NCBI GenBank assembly: GCA_023846275.1
Contig: CM043874.1
Location: forward strand, 27,811,630-27,875,629
DNA from: Vanilla planifolia
Lineage: Eukaryota > Streptophyta > Magnoliopsida > Asparagales > Orchidaceae
Length of the DNA stretch: 64,000 nt
Reading direction: 5' to 3'
Under the pieces are notes generated by a model. The model had not been told where the DNA came from, ran no database searches, and saw only the letters and a program-made list of their open reading frames with translations. Below are positions 53,301 to 64,000 of the stretch, piece after piece (within the stretch, counting starts at the first letter, position 1; every line of letters starts with the position of its first letter). Both the position numbers and the translations under genes were made by a program.

Positions 53301-54300
53301 GAAAATGCTAGCTTTTATTCTATGATGTGTTTTTGGCATGTGAAAACTAATTTTATAAAACAAAATCTTCTTCTATGGAGATCTATCAGATTATTTTCCT
53401 AGTAGTAAGATTAATAAGTACATGGTTTGTAAAATGTTTGTTCATCATCTTAGGAAATTTGAATTTTCGGGTTTGCTTTGGATATCTCTTTTGTATTGTA
53501 AGTGATGTCATCAACCATATGACTTTATCTTTATGAGAAAACTCCAAAATATTCATGAACAAGGGTTATTTTTGTTGTTCACTTAATTATTTATGAATAA
53601 GTTTTTAGTAATGGCATGATTTTTCAATTTGTAGATTAATGTTAGCTCAAGTTCCTACTAAACTATCTTCTAAAATAAAACAAGGGGCAACACTAAGTGC
53701 ATCATCTTGCAAAAATTTATTCTTATTTATCAAATTATATATAAGATGTGTCATGAGGTGTTATTTATAGTAACAATATAGTTTTAAGTGTTGAGATATA
53801 CAAACCTTGTTCCAATGCTAGTATAGCAAGCCAATCAATAAAATTGATAAAAGATATATCCTCTCTTAATTTTCATTGGTTCACCTCCATCCTAATCATA
53901 TATTTCAAAACTTAAGAACATATATAACCATCATAAGGCCTTAATGAAACATCTTAATGATTATTGGGAAGAATAGATTTACATGATGGCTAATTTAAGT
54001 TGAAGTTTATTTTAACCATAAAGAGAAGAACATACTCATAGTCTTCTTTTCTACCAACTACTCCCCGCACGCTAGAATTGTATGTCATTTTTATTAAAAA
54101 AGATTATTTATTTTTTTAACCAAACATGTTATGTTCTCATATGAATGTTGGGTATTATATTTACATGTTTTGTGAACAAGTTATAGAATAAAATGGTTGT
54201 TAAGCAAATGATTTTTATATGAGTGTCACTTTATATTTATTTTGAATATTTTTACTCATTGAATGGTTTTATTCACCCTTCATCTATGTTTGAGCTTTTT
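50301..54300. other. AT-rich intergenic DNA, LTR-like in part
   Basis: There is no supported gene. 52300-52440 carries GGGTGAGATAAAGCTCAATAAGC-like wording that I associate with plant gypsy LTRs. 50290-50430 has fairly non-random wording, but its reading frame has no family features. The rest is A/T-rich with nothing recognised. Confidence 0.3.
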
Positions 54301-54311
54301 TCATTTACAAG

Positions 54312-54382
54312 ATTCACCTCCTTGGAAAGAGGAATTGCATGGCTATGGCAATGAAGAGGAAATTTTGGTTGCTTATATAAAG
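54312..54382 (+). other. Isolated exon-like segment
   Basis: A 71-nt stretch with a balanced codon mix, reading DSPPWKEELHGYGNEEEIL and a few further residues, sits in very AT-rich DNA. It is preceded by a T-rich run ending in AG and followed by AAG|GT. It looks like a short exon or a captured exon relic, but I do not recognise the protein and see no partner exons. Confidence 0.25.
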
Positions 54383-56800
54383 GTTGCACATGTAGTTGTG
54401 CTCATTTTAACATATCATTTAAGACTTATATTTATGAACATTATTTTAAAATATTTATGCATAGATTTATATATGTGAATGTAACTTTTTGCTTTTGTTA
54501 TGTGAAAAAGTGGTTATGTAATCTTTGACTCATGTGTTTGAGAGATATTATTTTATATAGAAATTATGTGATGAAATTTATTAGTATTAGTCATGAATGG
54601 TGTAACCTTTATAATTATAGAAGTTAAAATGAAAAAATAATAGAATTTTTCAAAAATATAACATTTTTAAATAGTTAGCTTAGTTAACCATTATAAAAAT
54701 CTACTTCATATTGTTGTAAGCCTTTTATAGTGATTGTCTAAAAAACACTTCTAAAGATTTATTATAAAATATAAAAAAATCATAGAGCAATAGTATATAC
54801 ACAACTCTACTCAACTTTGTTATAAAAATTTTAATTATTGTAAAGTCTTTTTTATATTGGTGTTTGTATTCCTTGAACAAAATAAGGCTAGCCCATGCAT
54901 ATAATAATCACCATATTAATTTAAGATATGAGAGTAATGTTCCTAAGGTTTATATTTTTGAGAATTAAAGTGCAAGGAAATAGTTAAATGGGGCAAATTG
55001 TGTTTTTAAATAAATAAAGACATATAGTATGATTTGACTAAAACACTTTGTTTACATTCTTACTCTTATGAAACAAGTATGAATATTGAGTCTTAAACAA
55101 GTTCTTGTAGATCTATAACTTTGAGAGTCTCTTGAATAGATTTAGAAAGTAACTTATATGGGTTTTGTAGTAGGTAGATACACAATGATATTTAGGTGTT
55201 TTGGACCCAAATAGTGACCCACTTCAACTACTAATAATGAATAACCATATTTATAAATTAATTAACATGTTTCACAAAAGTAGGTAAGCAAAATCCTTAC
55301 AAGAAAGATCCATAACATCTATGAATATCAGACTGTACAATGGAACCATTGGACTGAATGATAAAGTTAGAAGCAAGAGATCAAACTATCTAAAATAGGA
55401 TTGTATAATGATCCAAAGGGTCATGTCATACAATTAGAACATTGAATGATACATTTAGCTTCAAGAAAAGGTTAAGTTATGATTTATCCATCCAACCCTA
55501 ATGTACGAGCAGCTACTTGCAAATGATTGTAGTATGATTTGTGGGGTCAGGCCATATGATGAAAAAGTTTTGAATAGTTAATATCTATTAAAAATTTGAG
55601 ATCCTTATGCTTTGTTTATGAATTCTTATTGAATAGAAGGTGAAGATATTGATATAAAGGATTTGGAATTTTAGAGAAAACATGAAGAAGAGATACAATA
55701 AAGATAAAATAATTAGAAGAGGAATCTTAGGTATATCAAGTAAAGAAACTAAATAACTATAATGTAAGTAAATTTTTTTAAAGCTATTTTATTAGTATCA
55801 TAATGTTATAAGGACTACATTACAAAAGGCATGAAATAGATGGCCAAAGGTGTTATAGACAATCACTAAATAATTGTGCTACACTATTTCTAGATCAGAG
55901 TATACATTTCACATAATGGAGGTTGGCTAAGTTGTACCTATGATGATTGAGCTAAGGCTAGGTTTGTATAGATATGAATGTGCAAAAATAAGCCTAACAT
56001 AACATGCATGTTTGATGCTTCACATCATATCAAACTAAAAAGCAGTAATTTGAAATAGTACTGAACGTATGTTATTGAAGTATGATAACGAAGTTGTCTA
56101 ATTTTGACAATGTGCTAAGATGAACATTTTTAGATCCTTTTTTCTGTTTGGCTAATTATGCTAGTAGGCATCATATGTTGTGGTGAATGAGTGAAATGAT
56201 AATAACTTTAAGAAATTATACTGGGCTGAAATAATGAGCATCTTAGTGAGTTGACCCCTCAAAATGAATGCCTACAAAAGTGCTCGTGATTTTCCAATTA
56301 ATATTCTCAATTATTGCCATTCTAATTTAGCTATTTCATCATATATCTTTTTTGTTCTAGATTTCCATGTGTAAGCATATTAGGAGTGGAATGAGATTCA
56401 TCACTTCTCAATTTACTTAGCTACTATTGATACCTTGTATTATTGATTTAAAAGAGATGCAATTGGTTGGTGTGTCTTACCATGTTTATCTAAAGTTGTG
56501 CTATAAAATGATCTAAGGCATTATGTGATATAACATTCAATAGAAAAATGATGTAAATTATCCTCATTAAAATAATAGGGGTACCTAGATGTATGATGAA
56601 TATGTAATCTTTTAAGCTAATATGAAAAGGAAGTGCAAAGTTAAGTATGTGTCAAACAAGGATTGACATTTTGTGTGGTTTTTCTCATTCCATATTCTTT
56701 TTTTAGAGATTCTTTTAAAATTCTTACTTCTAATTACATTCTAGGTATATTTGATTATGAATCTACCATCATCGTTTAAAGTCCAATAAACTTTACTAAT
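54383..56800. other. AT-rich intergenic DNA, nothing recognised
   Basis: There is no supported gene. 55310-55600 has wording similar to the ATCATA/TATGAT region of 18.6-20.1 kb. Confidence 0.3.
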
Positions 56801-59800
56801 TTCAAAGTATTTATATGCTAGAGTTGAGACTAACTCCAGTGTCTATTACATGTTCCAAAATATGTCAAAATTTTATCTATGATTGCTTCCTATTCAAAAA
56901 TTTAGATTTTATATATTCCATCCAAAGGGATTGGTCTAACAACATTTTCCATTTTTGCTTTGGGCCAAAGCAATGTCATCTAGCTTCCTTATGCAAAGTC
57001 CATTTTCCTCATATGGTTCACTTATTTTTTTACCTTTTGATCTAGTGATGTCTATCATTATTTTCTAAATCTCCCCATAAGAAGGCATTCATTAACTTCT
57101 CTAGCCTCTTAATAATCTACATGAGAGGGAACATAGACATTAATGCATATGTTGGGATCGAATTTAGTACTACTGAATGAGTATTAATTTGCCTCCCATT
57201 GATAGAAGCTTCTTCTTATAACTAGTTATTTTATTTTGCAATTTTTCTACTAGTTGTTTGAAATATTTTGACTTCTTTATACCATTTCATAGTGGCACCC
57301 CAAATAAGTTATTGGGATTACACCTTGCCAACTACTTTCAACTCTCTTGAGACATTAAATTTGTATTTTTACCTATTTAATTAATTACTTGAGATCTATT
57401 TGAAAGATTCAAGGTGCTTGTCAATGCCTTTTATGGACATTAAATCCCATTATATTGAATGTTATGTTGTCATTTGCATAGCTAAGATGTTTCATTAATG
57501 GTGTATCCCTTGTTGTGACATAATGCATTATTGCCCTATTTTTGAATTTTTGCTTTAAGCTTCTAGAGAAGAATTCCATTGCAATGATAAAGTTGAGTGT
57601 AGAAATAAGGCTGTCTTACAATAAACCCCTTTGTAGTTGTAAGAACCCATGTGTGATTCATTAATCATTATGGATATCCATGTGTTATTGATGATATTTA
57701 TAACTAAAGAATTAAACTTCACTAAAAAACTAAATTTATGTAGTATTTTAAAATGAAAGCTCTATTAAATACTATCAAGAACACATTTAATATCCAAATT
57801 TACTATGCAAGTCATCCCTCTAATTTTCTTATTCAATGAAGCTACTAATTTTTGAGCAATCAAAGCATTATTATCCATCTCCTAACCTTTAATTAAAATA
57901 GATATCTTTAGGAAAATAATTTTTCTTAGAAGATGTTACAATTTATTGACTAAGAGCTTGCTCAAAATTCTTTCAACAAAATTAGTAATACATATAAGAC
58001 TAAAGTCTTGAAAAGTGGTTGGATTGTTGAGCTTTGGAATGATAACTATATTAGAGCTAGCAATCCCTTTTAAGAATAGCACCACCTAACATAAATTCCT
58101 TTATTTCATTCTTAAATTTGAAGTAATGATGTTTTAGCATGTAGTAAAAAGCACACCACTTAATCCATCTTGATTAGTAGCATAATGTTTCTCTAATTAA
58201 AATACCACTTAACTAATTTCCTCTAGATCCATATTTTTAATAAAAATTGACCATCCTTTTATTAAATAATCTACATAATATAGTTTAATGCCTTAACATG
58301 AATAATAGTCTATTTTCTAGCTAGAAGTTCTTTAAAATGTTCAATAATAGCATTTTGTCGCTTCTCCTAACCTAAGACATTTTTGTTATCCTTCCCTTTA
58401 ATCTCAAGAATGTGGAGTTTAGATCTTGTCTTTTATAATGGCATCAAAAAAATTTATATTTTTTCACCATTAGTTAACCATTTAGCATTACTTTTTGAAG
58501 CTAGTTAGTTTCTTCATTTTTTAGCTCATCCAAGAGTTGCTAGTTAGCTACAATGAGTCTAATTTTATCTTCTTCTAATCTACTTTCTATAAATTGCTTT
58601 TCTTTGACTCCAACTTCCTTTTTAGCTCTTTTAGTAGTTAGAAAATATTTTCAAAAGTGCATTTGTTCCATTTCTTTAGAAAGACTTTGAGTCTTCTTAA
58701 ATTGAATTCTAAAGCCTACATGTTAATTAAATGAGTAAGACATATCCACTTGCTTTTGATTAGGTTGTAAAGATTAGGTTATGATGTCCATATGTTTTGA
58801 AATTGTAATTATCTTGCACTAGAAAATTTCTTAGTTGTATGTTGAATTAGTAAGGGGGAATGATTAACCCTATCCTACACAAATGTTTAACAATTACAAC
58901 TGGGTTATTATCCAGCCATTGTTTGTTCACCAATACCCTATCTAATCAGAGCCCCTAAATGAAATCTTTGATAGCCAGCATTGGTTGATGTAATCATTGA
59001 CTCATTTATTATAGAAATATTAAGAGTTGATTCTCTCTTGTACTCTTTTATTGATGCTATAACATTGAAGTCTCTACTTTATTAGACAAGTTGCATTTTG
59101 GTTAGAAACAAATTCAATTATCCTACTCTATAATTCACATCTTAATGTTTTTGAACATCTAACATAACCAAAAGTCAATATAAAAGCTAACCCATTTTTA
59201 TAACCACCAGATGGATAAGTTGATCATCACAAAACATGGTGGTGCATTGGATGTCATTCTTCTAAAGTATCAAACTTTTATTGGAATTATTGTTGGTATA
59301 TTAGGAGTAAGCCAAATGGAAAGAAAGATCTTGCAATTTCATTTGAGTAATGTCCTTAGCCTAGTAATAGATTTATTAGTTGAGGCTCCCCTAATGTTCC
59401 ATAAGAGCATGTATACATCGATTTGAATTTGCTTCAATAATTTATACTAATCTAGCATGTCTACAATTCCCTTTTTGATTAATACATTGGTCAGTGTTCT
59501 TTTTCACCCTTTTTTTATCTTCTTGATTGACCTTAGGTAAAGTATTCTAGCTCTAATGGAATTAAACCCTCTTTCATTACTTTTTTTGCAAAATTCTAAC
59601 CCAAAATTTTTCATTTCCTAAACATCTAAAGCGAATTGAGATTTTTATTGTGTTGTGTTTTTTGAATTCAACAAGGAACCTTTATCAAATTAAGGCCCTT
59701 TGCTAATCATTTTTAGTCATCCTAATTTGTAGCATTTTTCATACTATTTGTTGTATTGGATTGAGTAATTAGCTTAGCAAAATTTCCCCTGCTCTGGCCA

Positions 59801-60080
59801 GAAAGGCAAATCATTTGTTTCATTAATCAAATGCTATTGTGGTTGAGAATCTAGGCTAGGTTGTTCATCCAAATATTTAGTTATTTTTCTCTTAATTTGT
59901 ATGTGAGTACTCTCATCCTTGTTCAGATCTTGTTGCAAAATGCAAGCATTAGCAATGTCTAGTTCCATTTGAAACTCTGATTTCATTGGGTTGTGTTTGC
60001 ATTTTATTTTAGTATAACCTTTCTTACATCGATGACTGCAATAAAGATGTAGATTATCAAATAGTATCTTCTACCAAAAC
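56800..60080 (-). pseudogene. LINE (L1-type) retrotransposon pseudogene: zinc knuckle, endonuclease, reverse transcriptase
   Basis: Read on the minus strand, the order is that of a plant L1-like LINE. 60058-59770 is a ~95-codon frame with a degenerate Cys-rich knuckle (YCSHRCKKGYTKIKC) and one stop. 58945-58850 reads LDRVLVNKQWLDNNPVVIVKHL, the end of the apurinic endonuclease domain. 58070-57939 is 44 uninterrupted codons including IIPKLNNPTTFQDF and ILSKLLVNKL, the RT fingers region. About 57880-57760 reads DNNALIAQKLVASLNKK and then NLDIK. 57480-57469 is the active site as YAND instead of YADD. Near 57315 an IPITYLG-like block follows. 56960-56870 reads LWMEYIKSKFLNRKQ, as in the region after RT. 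Many stops and frameshifts make it inactive. Confidence 0.85.
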
Positions 60081-61316
60081 CACTTGAACTACTATCCTTA
60101 TATACTTGGTCAAGTCAAATTTAGAGTAGTTGCATCCACTTTAAGTGGTTTTGAAATTACAAAAGTTATCAAATATAGTTCTACTTTTTAAATAAGTGTT
60201 TAAGAAGATACTCAAGCAAAATCCAAATTAGAGCAAGTGATGGTTCAATGTTTAAATAAAATTTGAGTGTACTGAATGACATGAAATTGTTGAATATATT
60301 GTAAACTATGATATGTCATTCTATTATAATATACATGTATGTATGTGTTAGCTATAACTACTAAATCATTAATAAGAAAAGAAATGAATAAAATATAAAG
60401 AAGCAAGAGTTATTAAGTATAATGAACTTTAAGATCTCATGAAAGAAGAAATCAGAATGTAGACGATTTTCACATTATCCTATCTTATCGCTTCCAAATA
60501 TTAGAAAGAAAAAACACCACCCTATTTTTATTAGCTTCTAGATTAAGGGTTGTCAGACGATAAAGGCCATGACATCATGATAATGGGATGCTAGATGACG
60601 TAAACAAAGGTTCTATAATAGACAATGATGTTATGAGATCCTAAGGGGTAGGGATATTGGTCATATGATCAAAGTAGGACCCTGGAGAAAGAAATGAGCT
60701 AGAAATAAATAAAATAGAAATGAATTTGAATATGAAAGTAAAAGATATGATTTGCTATGAGTACTACAAATACTAATTCTATGAGACCATAATATACACC
60801 CATGATCAAGATTCGTACAAACATATATGTTCAATGATTTAGTATTTTCATGTCTTATAGACTTTCATAAACCAATTAATTTACTCTATCGTATTATAAC
60901 ACTTTTCATTCTACTTTATGCTTTTAGCTAGTAGTTTTTCTACTAAGCATATTAGGCTTATTTCCTACATACATTATAAACCAAGATATAGATTTACATA
61001 GTGCTGGGCTCTAGTAAGAGTGTATGTTGTATCTATCAACTCTAAGAGAGTTGTTTATATAAGAAGGCTTCATTGTACTTTGGTAATTATTGTTCTATTT
61101 TCTCTTCAATTTTTGTATTGTATAGTAACTCTAAGTTTACATGAGATGCTTTTATTTAATTGATATTTATGAGATTATTTTGGATTGAGATGTTTTATCA
61201 TCACCCACTCGATTTTGGATGGTTCACTTATGGCATTACTACTCACTTTGTTTAAACCCAGTTAATTAAGTAATTAGGGTTTCTTAAAAAGTTTTATTGA
61301 GTTTTAATCAGAGGCA
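60081..61316 (+). repeat. Probable 5' LTR region of the downstream gypsy element
   Basis: The sequence before the primer-binding site at 61325 should contain the 5' LTR. TTTATATAAGAAGG near 61048-61061 resembles an LTR TATA box, and a CA dinucleotide at 61315-61316 lies 8 bp before the primer-binding site. The left LTR edge is not identifiable without a partner copy. Confidence 0.4.
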
Positions 61317-61324
61317 TAATAGGG

Positions 61325-63505
61325 TGGTATCTAAGCCTAAGGTCAAGAAACAAGATTAGGGTTAAAGTGAGGACACTAGAATAGTATTTATAGACTATAA
61401 TTTTGATATTACAAGCCACCTTTTATAGAAAAGTTCAATTTGCTTTTAGAACTAAAGAAGCTGACATATTTCTATATCTAAGGAGAAGAAAAATAAGGGA
61501 ATCTAAAGTCTTACACTAGTGCTAAAAAAGGAAGAGGGCTTAGTCAAAGGTTTGGAAATAATTGTTCACCAGACCAAATACAATCTTCTTCCTTAATTCT
61601 AAAAGAAATTCTAAGAAGGATTTTTCATACTGATAAATTGGATGAATAGTTTTATAGGATGCAAAGTCTCTAATTCTTAGGTGGAGCTAATATTTTAGAG
61701 GTAGAAAACTAGATAAGGTAGATGAATAAAATATTTGATGGTATTACATGCCTAAAAAATGAAAAGGTGTCACTGGTGGGAATTTCACCACTATTTATGC
61801 TTTAGAAATCACCAATGCTAGGAAATCTCATAGAAAGACTTTATAGAGGATTTTGAAAGATGGTTTGGGCCTTTTTCTCTTAAAGAGAAGATGTGAGAAG
61901 AACTGATCATTATAAAGTAAGGGCACATGATAGTGATAGATTATGAGAGAAAATATTATTTTTTGTCATTATACACTAGAGCTAGTGAGCTTAGAAGACC
62001 AAAGAGGCTTTATATGGATCACTTGGGTTTGAAAAAACTTTTTAGTGCTACCCTGATCATCTTTAAAACTATTGATTTCAATGAGTTTGTGGAAAAAATT
62101 GGAACAATTGAACAAGAACCAGAAATCTTTAAAGCTTGCAGGGAAAAAATTATGAAAAAAGGAACCTTTATTGACAAAGAGCTCGAATCCCTTTAAGAAG
62201 ATTTTTTTAAAAAAAACAAGTAAGATGTAAGAGATGTTTAGAGTGCTACCAACTTATTCAGTAAGTCTCAAGTGCTTACAGTAAAAATTTGGACACATAA
62301 CCTAGTAGGAAGGAACCTTAATGTGAAAAATGTAACAAATTTCACCATGGGACTTGTTGGTCCAAGAGGGGTGGCAAAGTCAAGAGCTAATACATTTTCC
62401 TAAAGCTTGTCATCATATGATATGAAAGAGGATTCTTCTCTATTGAGCCTCAGTTGTTGTGTTAATAAAAGCTGCAGAAGCACCTTAGCAACATTAGGGA
62501 GCATAAGATGGCACAAGACCATGCAATGAGTTGTCAACCTAAGGTTTATGTCATTGCCTAATAAGATACCTCTCATTCAATAGATGTGATGATAGGTATG
62601 GTCCTCTTTCAACAACTTTCAATAGCTATTTTATTTTACATTGGTGCCACACATTCTTTCATATCTGTGTGTGTGTCTGTACGTTATTAATTGATTATTG
62701 AATTAAATTAAATGAGTAAGTCTTTATTTGTAGAAAAAGTGTCGAAAGTAAATTTTTACTGAATACATTTATTTGAGAAGCAATAGAAATGACAGGAAAG
62801 TAGTTTCTTATTAAGGGTCTTATCCTACCTTTATATGAATTTGATATCAATTTGGGCATGGATTAGCTAATTAAACACCAAGAAATTATTGATTACATAG
62901 AAAAGATAATTATATTGATTACCTTAGATGGAGTGGAAGTGGGATTCTTTGGTAAAGGAAGTGGAATCTAATTTATCTTCATGCTTATGGCTTTAAAAAT
63001 GTTGAGGAAAAGTAGTGAAGATTTTTTCTTATCCATTGTATTTTTTTGATAAAAACTTATTTGATCCTTAAGATGTTCTAATGATTTGTGGATATTTGGA
63101 TATTTTTCATGAATGATTGCTTGGCTTACATCTTGATAAAGATATTGAGTTTGAAATTTAATTAGTACTAAAAGATGAGCGTGTATCCAGAGCACCATGA
63201 TTGGCTCTTGTACATTTGGTAGAAGTGAAACTATAAATTCAAGACCTAGTGGATAGATTCACCTTAGTGTGTCGCTATGGGGTACAACCATTCTATTTTT
63301 TAAAAAGAAAGATGTCAATCAACAAATTTGTAAAGGCTACCATAAATCAAATAGTTAACCACTAAAGATAAACACCCATTACAAAGAATTGATGATGTGT
63401 TTGACCAATTGTAGAGTGTTATAGTATTCACTAAGATTGACTTGAGATTGGGATTTCAATAATTAAAAATCAAGTAGATGTGTCTTAGGTTTATCAAAAT
63501 AGAAT
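61325..63505 (+). pseudogene. Ty3/gypsy gag-pol pseudogene (gag, zinc knuckle, protease, start of RT)
   Basis: 61325-61337 matches the tRNA-iMet primer-binding complement TGGTATCAGAGCC with two mismatches. 61662-61780 reads FLGGANILEVEN(stop)IR(stop)MNKIFDGI, the Gag core. 61927-62196 keeps an open frame (YERKYYFLSLYTR ... TIDFNEFVEKIGTIEQEPEI), the Gag C-terminal core. 62322-62357 is a knuckle CEKCNKFHHGTC. 62637-62666 is the protease site YIGATHSFIS, with the catalytic Asp replaced by Tyr. 62840-63000 fits the protease C-terminal part (EFDINLGMD(stop)LIKHQ). 63257-63340 reads SVSLWGTTILFFKKKD, and 63380-63490 RIDDVFDQL then VFTKIDLRLGFQ, the start of RT. It is inactive and truncated before the YVDD site. 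Confidence 0.9.
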
Positions 63506-64000
63506 GGTTGTTATCCAAAGATTTGATTTTAACCTCACTTTGAAAGCTAATTATTTTGAATGTTTTCCTTATGGATTCTACCATCTTCCAAATTTTTGTC
63601 TCCCTAAAATATGATTTCCCGTTCCCCTTTATAAGTGATAAGTGGTTTAGTTCTAATTAGGGACCATTCAATTGGACCACCCAGCACTTCCATGAAATAA
63701 TGGTTTAGGGAAATGATTCCTCTCATACTTGTCATGGCACAAAACTACACAACATGACTGACTAATAGCAAAAATTGAGTTTTAGAAATACTCGTTAGAA
63801 AGGTTCATGTTAGGTTGATTGCTAAAGACATTACTGTCGATCTCTTTTGATGTCAAAATGGTCTTCAATGTCCTACTTTGACACACTAGATAGTCAATGT
63901 CTGATGTTTGTTTTTTTTTTCATTTATTACTATCATCAAATGCCCTTTGCTCATTTCCAATCACTTATTCTTTACTTCAAATATTATGAAAAAGTGTGTT
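63506..64000. other. Unassigned DNA abutting the truncated gypsy RT
   Basis: After the RT block ends near 63505 the wording changes abruptly and no frame continues the RT. Nothing recognisable follows to the window edge. It may be another inserted or rearranged repeat. Confidence 0.4.

Noticed and set aside
59211..59426. A 71-residue plus-strand frame
   Set aside because: It lies antisense inside the minus-strand LINE and has no family features of its own.
1..64000. CRISPR array, phage, operon or toxin-antitoxin type system
   Set aside because: No regularly spaced identical repeats, no runs of adjacent open frames and no ribosome-binding sites. The splicing and retroelements show plant nuclear DNA.
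1..64000. tRNA or rRNA genes
   Set aside because: I looked for cloverleaf-like segments with A and B box wording and rRNA core words and found none I could support by eye. A tRNAscan-SE run would settle it.

Overview
The window looks like nuclear DNA of a flowering plant. It is AT-rich, has one well-preserved spliced plant gene, and is otherwise filled with decayed retrotransposons: Ty1/copia-type, Ty3/gypsy-type and LINE. No bacterial, organellar or viral gene organisation is visible. A monocot with a large repeat-rich genome is my guess, but the sequence alone does not settle the lineage. The only gene I consider functional is a plus-strand plant intracellular Ras-group-related leucine-rich-repeat protein (PIRL). 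Its exons are 34273-34789, 44749-45662 and 45934-46080. The two coding introns have GT...AG borders and compatible phases (1 and 0), and they join into an uninterrupted 525-residue protein with an N-terminal helical region, 11 LRRs of the 23-residue class and a basic tail. A TATA box at 33996 gives a likely promoter. The leader holds an out-of-frame upstream ORF that overlaps the start codon and contains an A14 run. A 90-bp intron probably lies in the 3' UTR. Layout: 1-3500 is a decayed long repeat whose relative lies at 28400-31200. 3500-6300 is AT-rich LTR-like debris. 6309-13590 is an old LTR element with two ~2.15-kb LTRs, a decayed tRNA-iMet-type primer-binding site and a ~3-kb interior with no recognisable polymerase. 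13600-21880 is AT-rich debris with a LINE RNase H remnant near 15.0-15.3 kb and a region rich in near-palindromic ATCATA...TATGAT words at 18.6-20.1 kb. 21880-22960 is a minus-strand gypsy gag remnant. 23240-24000 holds microsatellites and a tandem LTR-like duplication. 24-28.4 kb is unassigned. 31240-31860 is a second palindromic-word region, and 31980-32900 a minus-strand LINE RT remnant. 33.2-46.5 kb is the PIRL gene, whose ~10-kb first intron carries two sets of direct repeats. 46.6-56.8 kb is unassigned AT-rich DNA. 56.8-60.1 kb is a minus-strand LINE pseudogene. 61.3-63.5 kb is the 5' part of a plus-strand Ty3/gypsy gag-pol pseudogene, cut off inside its reverse transcriptase. I see no cooperating gene system. 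The elements are relics, and most of their stop codons and lost catalytic residues fit C-to-T (or G-to-A) decay. The main biological interest is the PIRL gene: its repeat-inflated intron and its overlapping upstream ORF.
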